A DNA stretch of 64,000 nucleotides from Hymenochaete sp. R1 (taxonomy: Eukaryota; Basidiomycota; Agaricomycetes; Hymenochaetales; Hymenochaetaceae), in contig JAFREE010000014.1 of NCBI GenBank assembly GCA_019400425.1, positions 227,743-291,742 on the forward strand, written 5' to 3'. Below the pieces are notes generated by a model. The model worked only from the letters and a program-made list of their open reading frames with translations, was not told where the DNA came from and ran no database searches. The translations under genes were made by a program, and so were the position numbers. Positions 10,215 through 22,644 of the stretch are shown here, piece by piece. Each line of letters begins with the position of its first letter. Positions within the stretch are counted from its first letter, which is position 1.

Positions 10215-13200
10215 TCAAGCAGATCCGAAGACTCCAGTCCCGTTCGGATCCACGTCAGTGTCCACGTTCGTATCCACATCCGCGTAAACACCGTCCAATA
10301 TTTCCTGCATGATATGCTCAATTCTGGCTTTGTGTATTCGGTAATGCTCCTGCCAACCCTTCCAGGGGTGATGAGGATGCTGCACAAAGTCTTTAATTAG
10401 CAGAAGTTTTCCATGATCATGGACAATATCGGCGTAAAGCCAAAAATATACCTGTAAGGAGAACGTTTGAAATATGGAATCTAGAGTCCCTTCTGGCTTT
10501 CCCACGAAAAGTTGAGCGAGCAAGAAATCGTCGTTTTTGCTGTAACGCATCTTTTTCTCCGGAGGTTGAGGTAAAGGATCCTCATCCTCAGCACGATGAA
10601 GTTCACGCTTGTGTCGACGATAGTACTTCAACCAGGACATGCGAGAGTGGTGCGATGCTTTGATGGCTACATCCTTCCAAAATGCGACCATATCCAAACG
10701 TCCTTGCAACCTAAAAATAAAGTAAGTTGAATGGACCTATACAAGAATAGGATTTAACTTACCTTCTATAAGCCATGAATTTACACAGAAAGGAAACATC
10801 TTCGCCGGTGAAGGCTACTCCCTTGCCCGTCGTACTCCTGAATAGCGCTCGCGGTGGTGAAGGCGAGCGATCTGGCATGCCCTGCTCCTGATACAGCCTT
10901 TCTGCAGTCGCCACGGTGGTGAAACCATCACCAGACAAGGGGAGAGCGTTGAAAACTCCGTTTTCCCCTTCCTGTGATTCTTGACGGTCTAAATTGTCGA
11001 CAGACGGGCCTTGCTGCTCAGCTGCAGGAGAAGCAGAACGAGATGGACCTAGAGTGTAGCCCCCAAGCCGAATTTGGTGCTTATTACAATATCTACGCCA
11101 ACTGAAGAAACTGTTAGGTACGTGAGCGCAAATTGCTTGATGAATAGGAAATCAAGCCCATACGTATGGTGAGGAGCCTAGTAATGAAGCTAACATCAGT
11201 CAGAAATTCTACTGATTACTTGATGAGAACCAACCTTCACCGCTATTTTTTCGCAAATCTCTCGCAGACTTGAGCGACAGAGTCAGTTGTTAACATCAAT
11301 ATTAGCGCACTACATTTCACTCACCTAAGGACAAGCCCTTGACTTTGGCAATAGTCGATATACCTTTTCAAGTAATCTACATCGTCCGAGGTGAACAAAT
11401 TCCCACCAAAAGTGCTTTTGACGACACGCTTTGGAGGCGATGGCGAACGAACATGTGGACGACGTCTGCTTAGTATCACAGTCGGTACTGGAGGGTTTGC
11501 CTTTGATCACCAAGCTCGTTAATAAATAGCAGTTGTAATGGATTTGGATGGAACCTACCGAGCCCTTTCTTGCACGTTTACGCCCTCGGGGTGCTTCTTC
11601 AGTGCTGGGAGCTTCGGTTGCATTGTTTGGTGTAGTAGTAGGAGCAGTAACTGGGGTCGGGAGCTGAGTGTCAGAAAGAGCTGATGAAGGAGGAGCTGCT
11701 ATTGCGTGGCTTATAGTTGACGAGGAGGAACCAGCGACAGGCATATATTGTTCAGCCGGTGGTTGTTGGTGCCGTTGATGGTATAAAGGAGGCTCATAAG
11801 AGTCCTATAAATATTATCTTACTTTAAGGCTTTTACAAGCTACTTCGAAGAAAACATACCTGTTGTGAGCCATAATACTCGTTACTGCCACCGTCGTCCC
11901 AGTTCTCGCCTCGATAATGGTTGTCGTAATACAATGGAGGTTGCGCGTTCTCAACTGTAGGTAATGTCATATTCGCGTTCTGGGGCGGTATATGTTGATA
12001 AGTGTTTCCAGATTCTGTCCATTGGCCATCTCGCGTATAGACAGGTTGTTGAGATCGCGAAGCGACATGGAGTTGCTGCGCCTGCGCATTCGAAGCAATA
12101 GGTGCTTGCCAATGCTGTTGAGGGCCGTGTGTAGATGCTGTGGTCCTCTCTGTGGCCGTAGGTTGAGACGGGTCAGCATATACATGATATGAAAAGGGTG
12201 GATGGATCACGCCTGCAGTTGACACAGGCGCTAACGCTGGCTGCGACTGGTCCGGGGATGGTATGACTTGCTGCGCATACTGAACGTGTGTAGTAGGCGC
12301 CGGGGCTGGAGCTGGAGCATGCGTTACTTGGGGTCGAGAGTGAAGCGTAGGTTGGGGAGATTGAAGAATCGGAGCCGGTGCTTGTTGCGGTTGAATATGG
12401 GATGTAGACGGAATGGCATCCTGTTCTCGAGAATGTCTACTGGATACTGGTGGTTGGGAAGTTTCGTAGTCTATGGCAGATAGAGGCTGAGAGACTTGGT
12501 TCGCCCGACCGGTGCCTGGACGCTTTCGGACGCGACGTTGACTTTGTTCTAGGGCCCTCTGTGACTCTTGGACTTGGGTGTGTTGGGTATACAAAGGTGG
12601 TTGTTCTTGATGATGTTCTTCTCCGTGTATTGTCACAGGGCGATCATCTCGTGGATATACACTGGACATTGCGGTGAGAAAGGGTAGGATTTGTATTAAT
12701 AAAACCATAACGGAACACTTACTGCTCCTTTCCAGTCACTTTACACCCCGCCCAATCTTCTGCATACGCATGCAGGCAATTTTTAGTAATGCATTCAGAA
12801 ACCCATCGAAAGTCGAGTACTATTTTGCCTTTCCTTCCGATATATTGGCGGTACAAAGCTTGGCCTGCCTCCGTATGCGGATCGACTGAGTATGCGGTGA
12901 GAAGGTCCAGGAAGATATTCAAATTGATTTTACGCTCACCTAGAATGTAATTACAACCTGGATAGCTAGGAGACACGGAGCCTCCATGCGCCTGAGTTCG
13001 AAAACGACGTTACCAGAAGGTCTTGAACTTCCAACATGAAAGCAACTGACCTTGACCACTTCGATGACCTGATCCCTATTCGGCACTTCAGGCTCGACGA
13101 AGATTGCGAGCGGGCTGCCCATCATCGGATCGACGAAAAGACTATCGTTGACGCTCGCAACATTAGTTGAAGGCTGGGAACCATTGGCATGTCGTTCTGT

Positions 13201-13236
13201 TCGTGGACGGGAGGAAGAGGTAGGTCGAGGAGGCAT
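10215..13236 (-). CDS. RAP1: RAP1-like telomere-binding protein (BRCT plus three Myb-type repeats)
   Basis: Rap1 proteins sit at telomeres and help cap them and silence nearby genes. Eleven exons give 814 residues: 13236-13051, 12991-12940, 12885-12723, 12661-11860, 11804-11559, 11500-11325, 11268-11235, 11177-11164, 11110-10763, 10710-10452, 10379-10215. The N-terminal BRCT domain covers roughly residues 33-130 (LFVDPMMGSPLAIFVE, AHGGSVSPSY, VLDFRWVSECI). A Gln/Pro-rich disordered linker follows, with a basic RGRKRARKG patch. Two Rap1-type Myb repeats come next: FTSDDVDYLKRYIDYC ending HHTFFSWRRYCNKH, and FTGEDVSFLCKFMAY ending HHSRMSWLKYYRRHK. A third, similar block is YSKNDDFLLAQLFV ending HHPWKGWQEHYRIHK. 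The last intron (72 nt, in frame) could be retained; removing it restores alignment of repeat 3 with repeat 2. No separate RCT domain is obvious. Naming it Rap1 rests on the domain order. Confidence 0.85.
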
Positions 13237-16200
13237 TCTGGAATTGGAATTGGAAGTGGAAATGTGTGAGGGAGGGCCCCCAGAACGTTTCCGACAAAGA
13301 CTTTTGACACCCTAAAGCCACTCTCTGACGGATTCTTCCGAAGGAGATCGACGAGATCGACGCATCTAATGCTCGCTCGCTCGAGCCTCGGGAGAGGGTC
13401 TCTTCAGCCTCCTGCTTTTCTTCTCCGCGTCATCAATTTACTTATCAATCACCAACATGACCTTCTGAGTAGCGAAGGGGTATGCTAGGATATCATTGCT
13501 CGCTTACTAGCTTCCGTCGACCTCATACAGCTGTGTACACGATCACGGACTCTTTCAGCTAACTTTTCTTCTTCAACAATGAATCACTTCAAGTATCTTG
13601 CCAGAACACTTCATTTTCTACCGACGTTTCTCATGAAACTTTCAGCACACTTTACTGAGCCTCGCTTTGTGATGCTGATAGCATTGTCGACAGACTTAAA
13701 GATTGCATGATTGGCCTACTTCACTGCGGCAAGCCGATTACTTACTCTATTGCTTAGCTTTGCCAGTGGGTACGTCAATGGATGGTGGGTAACCTGTCTG
13801 CCGCCTATATATTTTCCTCAAGCGCTGACCATCATCACCAGGTCATAGACTTCCTTCATATCCCTTTGTTCCTCAGTCTTAAACACTCTTGAATACGCAT
13901 CTTTAAGTGATCTCGCCTCTGTGCTGGCTGATTGATCTGTATCTCATAGTACTGCCACCTCCCGAGTGGTTCTCGGAACAGAATACGGATGAAGAAAACT
14001 CTATTCTCGTCTCCATCATTCGGACTGAAAAAGGAGTGAGATCACCACCACCGATCGTGACTGATAGAATAGTCGAGAGTCTCGAACATCATTGACGGGG
14101 ATACGGCTCAATTCGTCTCCTTATCAGAGGTCAGTTGCTGAACATGTACTTGATGCTACGGCCTATTCACATATCAAACATCTCAAGATCACCTTCACAC
14201 AGCACACGTATATTTGACGTCTTCTCGTCGAAAAGTGCGTATTTCATAGCTTTTAAATGATAGTTGTTAATTGGAAGAGATAAACATCACAGAATGGATG
14301 GAATGAAGCTTTGGTGACTTGCGTAAGTACGCAGGGATAACACCCAAAGTTTGTTCAGAAGGATATCCGATCCCTTGATTCCCGGATTCCCAGCCTCCCG
14401 AAACAACACAAGCTGAATGAGCACAAAAGACTCGGAAACTACCTATATTCTATTCGCCTCCTCTCCGTGAGTCTTTCAACCATTCTCATCGGTCGCGCTA
14501 ATTAATGATCACAAAATTTTTGTGCTATCTGTCAAGTAATAACCTTATATCGAGGCAATACTGACATCTTGTGATGTAGGCGTTAGTGGTGATTGGCTAC
14601 CAAACTTCAGCGCGATTATGAAATTCCTCTCGGTATGTAGTCTGTCATAACTCCGCACAAAGGTAAGTCAGTGATATTTTATTCGCGTTCCAGTCTACTC
14701 ATAGTCTACTCACAAAGCCAACAATTTGAATTTCTATGATGGTAATCTAGTCGCAAACGCAAGACAGGAAGAGAACATTTTCTCTGACGGATGTCAAACG
14801 TCGCACACAGACATATCAGATACATTCAGATTTCGTGCACATTGTTTGAAGCCGGCTCCGCTTTCGACGTCGGTGTTACTGTAGCGACCTCTCAGAGTTG
14901 CGGCAATAAGGAGTGCCGGAACACTCGTTGGCAGTGCAATGCTCAAACTGGAGATGCACTGGTTTTGACATGTTTCCTTTCAGGCTACGTACCGTTCTAT
15001 CTAAGATATATTATCAAATTCACTTAAACACTTCTCGCTTTGCTTCCGTACCCAGAATCCTGTGACCTCTTCCGCCAATGGGAGTGTGAAGTACTGGGAT
15101 GAGAGCGTGAGGTCTTATCCTTGGAACAGGTAAAGTGAAAAACACGCGATTGCCATGCCCCTGAGAAAGGACATGCGGATTAGACTATCGCATATCAAAG
15201 GCAACTTCCAGGCGTTGCTCGGCATTCACATGAACCTTTGAGAAGCAGTAAAGCTGGTGGCAAGGATGTGCGTGTCCCAAATCCATTTTTAATGTCATGA
15301 TTCATACCTGAATAACTCAATCCCAGTTGTTGTTCGGAATGCCGGGCTGGCGGTCTATGTGCTGTCGATACTGTAACGGGTAGCCCGACCAACGGGGACG
15401 AATCAAATGTATCCGTTACAATGCCCGAGCTAACGGGCAAAGGTCTTAACTACACTATGCGCATTATGGACTCGATCGTTGCTTCTTGTTCTGCGCAGAC
15501 GCGCCTGTTGTGAATTTTTCTACTTGTTTAACTTGCCTAAACTCCGTCCTTTCCCGAAACAGATTCCGAAAGCCGTCGAATTGCCTCCGATATCGTTCCC
15601 GCAAAAGTTTGTATGTACAAATTTTTCGACCCCCAAATGATGCTTATTTCACCTGAATTTATATCATCACTAGCTTTGACAGTTCCAAATTCATATGGTT
15701 CGACTTGTGCCTTGTTCAAGTGATTGGTTTGCCGAGTCCCGTCTTTTTCGCTATTTTGAAGGGGCTGACGAGAGGGTGGCGCGGTGTCCGGTGGGGGGCG
15801 CAAATACGATACGCACCAAGCACTTGAAACACATGATTTTCACTATGGGCCGCGAGAGGGTGCACATATAGCTTAATGGACTCAGATCTAACCTCAGAGA
15901 TAATCCAGAAGATGCTCATGGGCGCTATAGGTAAGTAAATGCCTAGCCATTCACATTGCTAACGGGAAAGGGCAAATCCATCAACCAGAGGGCTTTGAGA
16001 GGTCCTTGTTTCATGGCAACTTTACGTTGCATCATATGCCAATTTTTTTTCGTTCGCTATGCCTCAAAACTGCAAGTTCCGAGGGGAGGGACGTAACCCG
16101 ACAACTCGTATCATGATTGCGGCACCAGCGATATTCATTCTGCCACGAAAGTGTAGTTTGAAAGGCGCGGGCATACGATAAAGTAACTTAATTCTTTATC

Positions 16201-18600
16201 GACGGCCGAAAGATACCCTGCAGACTGTATCGGCGTAGGGTCATTTATCAAACTTCTGGTCTGCATTGGTCAATGCCTTTGAAAACCCTCTTGCGTACGG
16301 AGCTTGAACGAGTGCATATGGTCGTTGGGCATTGAATAAAAGCGGCGAGATCATTTGCGCTAGGGCTGGGCTCCTCGCCTCACAACACGCACATACGATC
16401 AACGGCCGAGAATAAACTAAACTGGAAGAGCATATGCATATCTAAAGCTTACGGTACCAGCGGTACATTCAAAAGATTACTCTTGTACTAACCGAGTTTG
16501 TCGTTCAATGTCTTTTGCCTCCAGGGATCGTGCTGAACCTTTTTGACTCTAAGTCTGGCTTCTCTCCCGCCGCAGTGCCACCTGGGGCAATACTGGCCAT
16601 ATCACTCGGTATACGCGAGCGAGCCAACGTACAGGGTGAATCATCTGTGGGCTTTACACAAGTCCTGAGCGCTAGGAAGTTTGGCAGACGAGCTTAACGC
16701 AACAAGCGGGGCACGAGCGAAGCTCAGGGGCACTGATCAAAGATTATCATGAGCTTGTTACTGCCTAAACTTTGGCGCGATGAGAGTGCCAGGTTGAGAA
16801 GTTGAAAAGGTTGTTGCGCGTGTGTCGTCGTCGTCGTGGTCCGGCTGAGTCGCCACTTGAGACGCGTGGCGCGTGTGTGGTGTGTGGTGATGTTTGTGAC
16901 GCCGATGGCGCCGATGATTTTTTCTTTCCCGGAGTGATCCTCGCAGACCCGGACTTGAGTCTCGAGCAAAGCTCGCCACCCCTCGAAGTTTTGTCGGCTT
17001 CGAGCGAACGAAAGAAGCATTTGAAGAAGGGCAAGCTGGGGGCGTTTGCCCCACGAAAATCCTCAAAGAAGTTGACAAATGCACACATGATCGGACGGAC
17101 AGAAATTTTAAACGCCGGCCCCGAACTCGTTCTTTTTTCCTCCGTTGCTACTACGTTTCGCTCCAGCGCTCGCCGAGAGGTTCGGAGAACCAGGAGAATA
17201 GGAGGCAATAAGTTGTCCAATATCGGTTCGACGACTGACAATACCGGGGCATGTACGGCAATAAACGAACGAGGTGAAGACGCTTGCCGAAGAGGAGTTG
17301 ACGACGACGGAGACATTTCGGTCACTAACTTTGAGCACACGTAACGCCTTGAGCATGTCCTCATTCGCGACGGAGCGCATGTACGAAAGGCTTACACATC
17401 ATCGTTATACTGAAGAATGCCGAGAGCAAAAGAAGAAGAAATCAATGGCTTCAGCTGGTACACAACATCTACGCACCGCCGGCCGACGTGAACATGGACG
17501 TATTCGGCCGTATTCGCCACATCTCCTTGTTCAGCAAAACGAAATTCCCGTCGTTCCCGGACTACTCTCGAAGGTGCATTGGGTCAGTTGAATGCCGGGT
17601 CGAATAGCAGCAAAGTAAGCTCTTCGCGGCTATATTGAGGTGTGGCAACGTATAAGGCTTAACAGTGCTGATAGCGGCGAAGAAGCACTCCAGCGCACCG
17701 CAACACAGCACTTGCTAGAGTCTGTTACCACGATACGACAGATGTATGAGCTGTACAAGCCTAAAAGCCTTCCCACCTCGGGCCGCGGCATCGTCATCTT
17801 GACAAAGATAAACGCAAATGTACGGGATCCGGGTCTCGATTGATGAGTTAACCACGCTACTGTGCTACAGCTGAACTGAACTTGGAACAGGCCTTCAGTC
17901 GATGCTAACGCCACTCAAGCTGGCCTCGCACCGCATTCGCTGTAACTTGACATGAGCTTACTACTGCCAAACGTGTCCTGGGCCCGCCCACTCCCTCCGC
18001 CGCTCGCCCTCCCCGTCTCGGACTTCCTGAACAGCTTTGTCGCGCTAGAAACCTGATCTGGGAGCTCCGAATGCTCCGAGCGCGCCCTAAGTGGCGCTCT
18101 CTCGTCATATCTGTTATATCGCGTGCGAGCGAGGCAGATGGAGACAGAGATTAGGTTGAATTGAGTGAAGTAAGCTAAAGCTAAAGTGGCGTTGAAAAAA
18201 ATCGTTTGGCTGTTTTGGGGGGCGCGCGAACCCGGTGCCTTGGATTGATTGATCGTGCGAGAGGAGGGGTCTGGATGGCGACTGCCAGCAGTGGCACGGC
18301 CGCGGACATCACATCGAATTCAGTGATCTATTGAAGTGAAGTGAGACAGAGGACAGTGGTAAGAAGACCAAGACATACTGGTCCCGGCGGGTTCCTTCGG
18401 GACCGCCCAATGAAGATTAGAGGGCCTGTTCTGGATGCTGAAACGTAGTAACTCTACGAGTAGCCTTGACCTGGAAGCCTAAGAGCTCTGGATCTGTCGG
18501 TGGTGAGTGGACAATGCACCTCCCTAAGACCGAAGACTAAACGTCCAATCTACTTCAGCTCCAGTATTGTACTGTACTCCGTGAGCCTCCCGTCCATACC
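13237..18600. other. Gene-poor stretch without a convincing gene
   Basis: About 5.4 kb in which I cannot support any intact gene. The part just upstream of 13236 is presumably the RAP1 promoter. Open frames at 16765-17364 (minus) and 16802-17344 (plus) overlap almost completely and neither has a motif. A decayed gene may lie at about 14560-15130 (separate entry). No tRNA-like or rRNA-like sequence was seen. Confidence 0.45.
14560..15130 (+). pseudogene. Possible decayed gene fragment
   Basis: Short coding-like pieces lie in series with splice-like borders: SGDWLPNFSAIMKFLS (ends 14633, followed by gtatgt), FYDGNLVANARQEENIFS (from about 14730), a Cys-rich stretch CGNKECRNTRWQC (about 14898) and NGSVKYWDESVRSYPWN (about 15075-15129, then aggtaaag). 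They are interrupted by stops and do not join in one frame. I do not recognise the family. It may be chance, but the dense intron-like signals suggest a relic. Confidence 0.25.
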
Positions 18601-19576
18601 TGCTGAGTTTTCTCTAGGTCGAAGGGGAGGTCTCAATTCGCTAGACTGTCGAAGTTCGATTCTGAATGTATTGTAACGCGTACGGGACAAATAATGGAGG
18701 CGAGGACGCCAGAAGCGTTACTGTATGATGCCGACGAATCAAAAAGAAGACAAATCAGGATCCAATCAGTCGAGGTTTCGCCGGTCTCGGAGCGCTCAGG
18801 GGAGAAAAGGTTCAGGCTGCGCTGCGAAAGAGAATACAATGTATACGTATGGATTGGATTGGATGGCCAGAGCGCTGGCGATGTTGTCCAGCTCTATGTT
18901 CTGTTGTTCTGGGCTTGTTCTGAGCTTGGGCGAGACGAGACGAGGCGAGTGTCGAGACCAATTGGGAACGGTCCCAGCTGGGGAGTTCCTTAGATTTGAT
19001 GGTAACGTGGGTCTGGGGAGAAGGAGGCACGTCATGACATGGGAGAGTGGCGTTTCGAGTACTAGTGGTCGGGAGATCATCTTTGCTTTACAGATTCAGC
19101 TCCTCGGCACCGCAGACTCAGATCCACTGTAGATGGCTTATGTCGGCGACACCATCATCCAGTTGTTCATGGAATGTGGGATGTATCACTGGCAGTAAGT
19201 CCGAGCCCAGCGCCTACTACTACTACTCCGTCGCCGCCTTCTAAATACATTAATATTCGCCTTGTACTAGTACTACTTTGTAGCACGTTCCACTTGAACG
19301 CCCGCAAAAATGCCAAAAATGGAAGGTTGTGAGTCCTTCTATTTAAGTTCTTATCTCCGAATCGAATCGCTCTTCTTCTCTTCTCTTCTCTTCTCTTTCT
19401 TTGATACATGCATCGATGTATCACTCGCAATTAATGATGGCGTCACGATGTGGGCGTGAGCGCACACCCACACGCTCACACACGTTCCATGACATACGTA
19501 TCCATGTATATGGAATCGAATCGGCCTGACCTGGTCGCGTCGCCCCTCTGCATACTCCGAGTCTTCGATCTTGATC

Positions 19577-19606
19577 CCTGATCCTGATCCTGATCCTGAT
19601 CCTGAT
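19577..19606. repeat. Hexanucleotide microsatellite CCTGAT x5
   Basis: Five perfect tandem copies of CCTGAT, read directly from the sequence. Confidence 0.9.
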
Positions 19607-20401
19607 GCTATGGACTGACTCTGAGTCGATTCATTCGGCTCGAAAAGGGACTTCTATTGACTATTGGATTTTTGTATTAAGATTGACGAATTGTCCAGCG
19701 CCGTCCAGCGTCGTCCAGCGTCCAGCGTACTCTGAGTAGGCGCGCGCAAGTGACGAAGAAGAAACCGAAATCTCTTCCCATTCCCTAGCCGCGCTCGCAC
19801 TACTGGCTCTCAGGCTGGCTCCGGCACTCGCACTCGCAATATTAATGGTATTCCCTCTCGAATGAGTCGCTCCGTACGCCACGCGCCACCGTGACCGTGA
19901 CCGGTGAGCCATAAAAGCCACAAACAGCAGCGGAGCCGCCGCCTGAGCGAGTCGGCTTGATTGGCTAGGAATGGAATAGCTTACTGCCAGTGAGCGCTAG
20001 TGAGCGCCTAAACGTATAGGTGTGGGTATGGGTATGGGTATGGTAAAAGACGTTCCATACATATACAATATACTAACCACTATACTCACACTGGCACTAA
20101 CACTCAGGCTGGCGCTCGCATAAGGTATCGTTGGACGTCCGTACTACCCCAACTCTAACTCCGACTCTAGATCTGACACTTGACGTGCTGAATGAACGGA
20201 CCCTCTGAACTCTGAACTCTGAATTCGGCGAAAGTGCGCCAGGAGAAGGGAGACGTCTTTTGGGGGGGGGGGGTGCTTGACCGTGACTGAGTTGTTGCCT
20301 TGGAGATAAGCCCTGCCTGCCAGTACTAGTGTAGTGGTGTAGTAGGGTAGTAGTGTTATCGACTGAGTACTAGTGTAGCAATTGGGGTAAGGGTAAAGGA
20401 A

Positions 20402-20547
20402 GGGGGGGGGGGGGGGGGGGGTGAAACCNNNNNNNNNNGGCTTCTACCCCACCATACCCAGCCCCTCCCCCCCCCCCAAAGCGTTGCTCTCGAAATCAAA
20501 TGTAGTACTTTACCAATACCAATACCCCGGTAGAAGGGGGGGGGGGG
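20402..20547. repeat. G/C homopolymer cluster around an assembly gap
   Basis: A run of 20 G (20402-20421) is followed after seven bases by the gap, then by 11 C (20467-20477) and 12 G (20536-20547). Another run of 12 G lies at 20262-20273. Such runs commonly break assemblies, so the lengths may be wrong. Confidence 0.8.
20429..20438. other. Assembly gap (10 N)
   Basis: Ten unknown bases next to a 20-G run. Ten is probably a placeholder, so the true size of the gap is unknown. Confidence 0.97.
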
Positions 20548-21232
20548 AGACGGAAATACGAACATATGCATGTATAACAATACTGCACCTGGGCAGACCT
20601 GAACTTATGGATGCCAGTCCATTGAATGCCAGTGAGTGCCGGCCTCAGCCTCAGGTTGAGTGTGCGGTTGCGGTTGCGCCGGATGCACACGAGCATTTGA
20701 GTCACGGTCTTGACGGCGGTTGGCGTCGTTGACGAGATCTGGGGTGAGGTGAGTGAGCGTGAGCGTGAGCGTGTCCCACTGTCCACTATCTACAGAGGGA
20801 ATACTCGAGTATGTACACTAGTACTGTACCGGTGTCTCGAGGAAATCTCGGAGTTGGCGGTTCTAGTAAGTAAGTAAGTAGTGATCTCGATCGAGATGTA
20901 GATGTAGATATAGATGTAAGATGTAAGATGTAGATGTAAAACTCGAATGCCCTGGGATACACAAGGCGCGAGGGACGGGAAGAAGGGTTTTGCCGTCGCT
21001 GCCGCCATCAAGCCTCTGTTACAGTGTTAGTTCGAGTTCGTAACGGAACATGGCGCGTGGGACGTGGGGCGAGGGACGTGGAACCTGTTTCATGATCAAT
21101 GAATCATTTATCGAGAGTCAAGGTTCAAGGCCCGGGGTTCAAGGTTCGAGGCTCGGGGTAAAGGCTCGGAGAAACGGATGTTTACTTGATGTAGTATTAG
21201 ATGTAGTACTGGTAAATAGTAGACGGAGTATC

Positions 21233-21255
21233 GGATTGGATTGGATTGGATTGGA
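21233..21255. repeat. GGATT pentanucleotide repeat
   Basis: About 4.5 perfect tandem copies of GGATT. Confidence 0.85.
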
Positions 21256-22296
21256 CGAGACGGATTTACCATTAATATTCAGATAGATATGATAGGTATG
21301 ATAGGAAGAAAGCTAGATACAATGATACACTTGGGTAGATACAAAGATAGATAGATCGAACGGACGCTCGGACGGACGGAGGCATGCCTCGATTCTGACG
21401 CATCTCCGTGAACAACATAGATCATAGAGTACCAGTACCGAATCTGGTTCTGGTTCTGGTAGCGGGCCACGCGCGAAAAATGGAATCGAAAATCGAAAAT
21501 CGAAAACCAAACATCGAATGGGGCCCCAGATCAAATCAGAACAGAACAGATTTGGCTATCTTTTTTTCTTCTCGGCCAAGTGGGAGGTCCGAGACATTTG
21601 TTCGTTTCGTTTCGTTTCGTGTTAAATGGAGAAGAGAAGTGGATGGAGGAAGGTTGGGTCGAGGATCGGAAGTGGAGGTGGAGGTGGAGGTTGGCCATGA
21701 GCGGAAGCGCGATATGAAAAGGGAGGTTGAGATTTGGAAATGATGACGACAGACGAGGGCATGGAGGAGCCTTTGTATGAAATACGATTTGATGGAATGA
21801 CGAAGAGGGGAGGGGGAGAGGGAGGGCAATTGGATTATTGGAGAGTTTCAAACATGCCAGTCGTACAGGTTTCTTAGCGACAGGCGACAGGGAGTGGCAG
21901 CGACGCGACGAAGAGTGAGTAGGATCAGTATTTGAATAAGATGGCGTAAGTAATGAAACATTGCGAAATAAAAACATAGGAAGAAGAAGAAGAGAAGGAG
22001 ATGTGAGAAGGAAGGAAAGGAAGAGATCAGATGATGGGTGTGAGGAAGGAGAGGCGAGAGTGGGAAAAAGAAGAGGGTGGGAGGGGTTGTTGATGGGGGA
22101 AAGAGAAGCCGAGAGAGGGATGTTTCCATCTGACGAGAGCCGATAGCGAAGCGGTAGAGGGGCCGGGAGGGGGAGGGAAAGGGAGTGAGAGAGAGTGAGT
22201 GAGTGAGTGGGCGCTTGGCGACGACCAGACGAAAAAAGAATTGACTTGCATATGGGACTCTCCTACCGCTGCTGTGAGAGTGTCAAAGAGAATATT

Positions 22297-22319
22297 AAAA
22301 TAAAATAAAATAAAATAAA
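22297..22319. repeat. AAAAT pentanucleotide repeat
   Basis: About 4.5 tandem copies of AAAAT, 330 bp before the CDC24 start codon. Confidence 0.85.
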
Positions 22320-22494
22320 GAAAAGAAAAGAGACAAGCTGGATGGATGGGAGTACTAGTGCTAGGCTAGACCTGCTTGTGGCACTGACGCCTTGGTCCCG
22401 CGGATGGTCCCAGAGACTATATCCCGTGGGAACTACTTGCTATATACGTCATTGTTGGTTGTATTCACCCTCTCATTGGAGAAAGGGACTCGTC

Positions 22495-22644
22495 GATATT
22501 CACAACTGCTACTACTCTCCCTCCTCCCTTCTTCTCCCTTTCCTCCGCTCATCTTCCCTTCCGACTCCTCATCCTGCCCTCTTCATCTCCCCGCGTCGAC
22601 TGCGTCCTCTCATTCCCCCTTCGCCGTCGTCGCAATAGCCAACA
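22495..22644 (+). promoter_or_regulatory. CT-rich leader before CDC24
   Basis: Roughly 150 bases of mainly C and T on the coding strand end just before the ATG at 22645. Pyrimidine-rich blocks before the start are typical of strongly or constitutively expressed fungal genes. The role here is inferred. Confidence 0.45.

Larger units (their letters stand above)
18601..22494. other. Low-complexity, microsatellite-rich intergenic DNA
   Basis: About 3.9 kb dominated by short tandem repeats and homopolymers: CCTGAT x5 (19577-19606), GGATT repeats (21233-21255), TTCGT x4 (21601-21620), AAAAT repeats (22297-22319), GAGT repeats near 22190-22210 and a run of GATGTA variants around 20890-20940. Six copies of AGTACTAGT or its reverse complement lie here. 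All open frames are of biased composition and are rejected as genes. Confidence 0.6.

Noticed and set aside
16765..17364. Overlapping open frames of 199 (minus) and 180 (plus) codons
   Set aside because: They cover the same DNA on opposite strands, have no motif, and no splice partners extend either one.
21531..22251. Minus-strand frames of 60-148 codons upstream of CDC24
   Set aside because: Ser/Pro/Leu/Phe-rich translations of purine-rich simple-sequence DNA.
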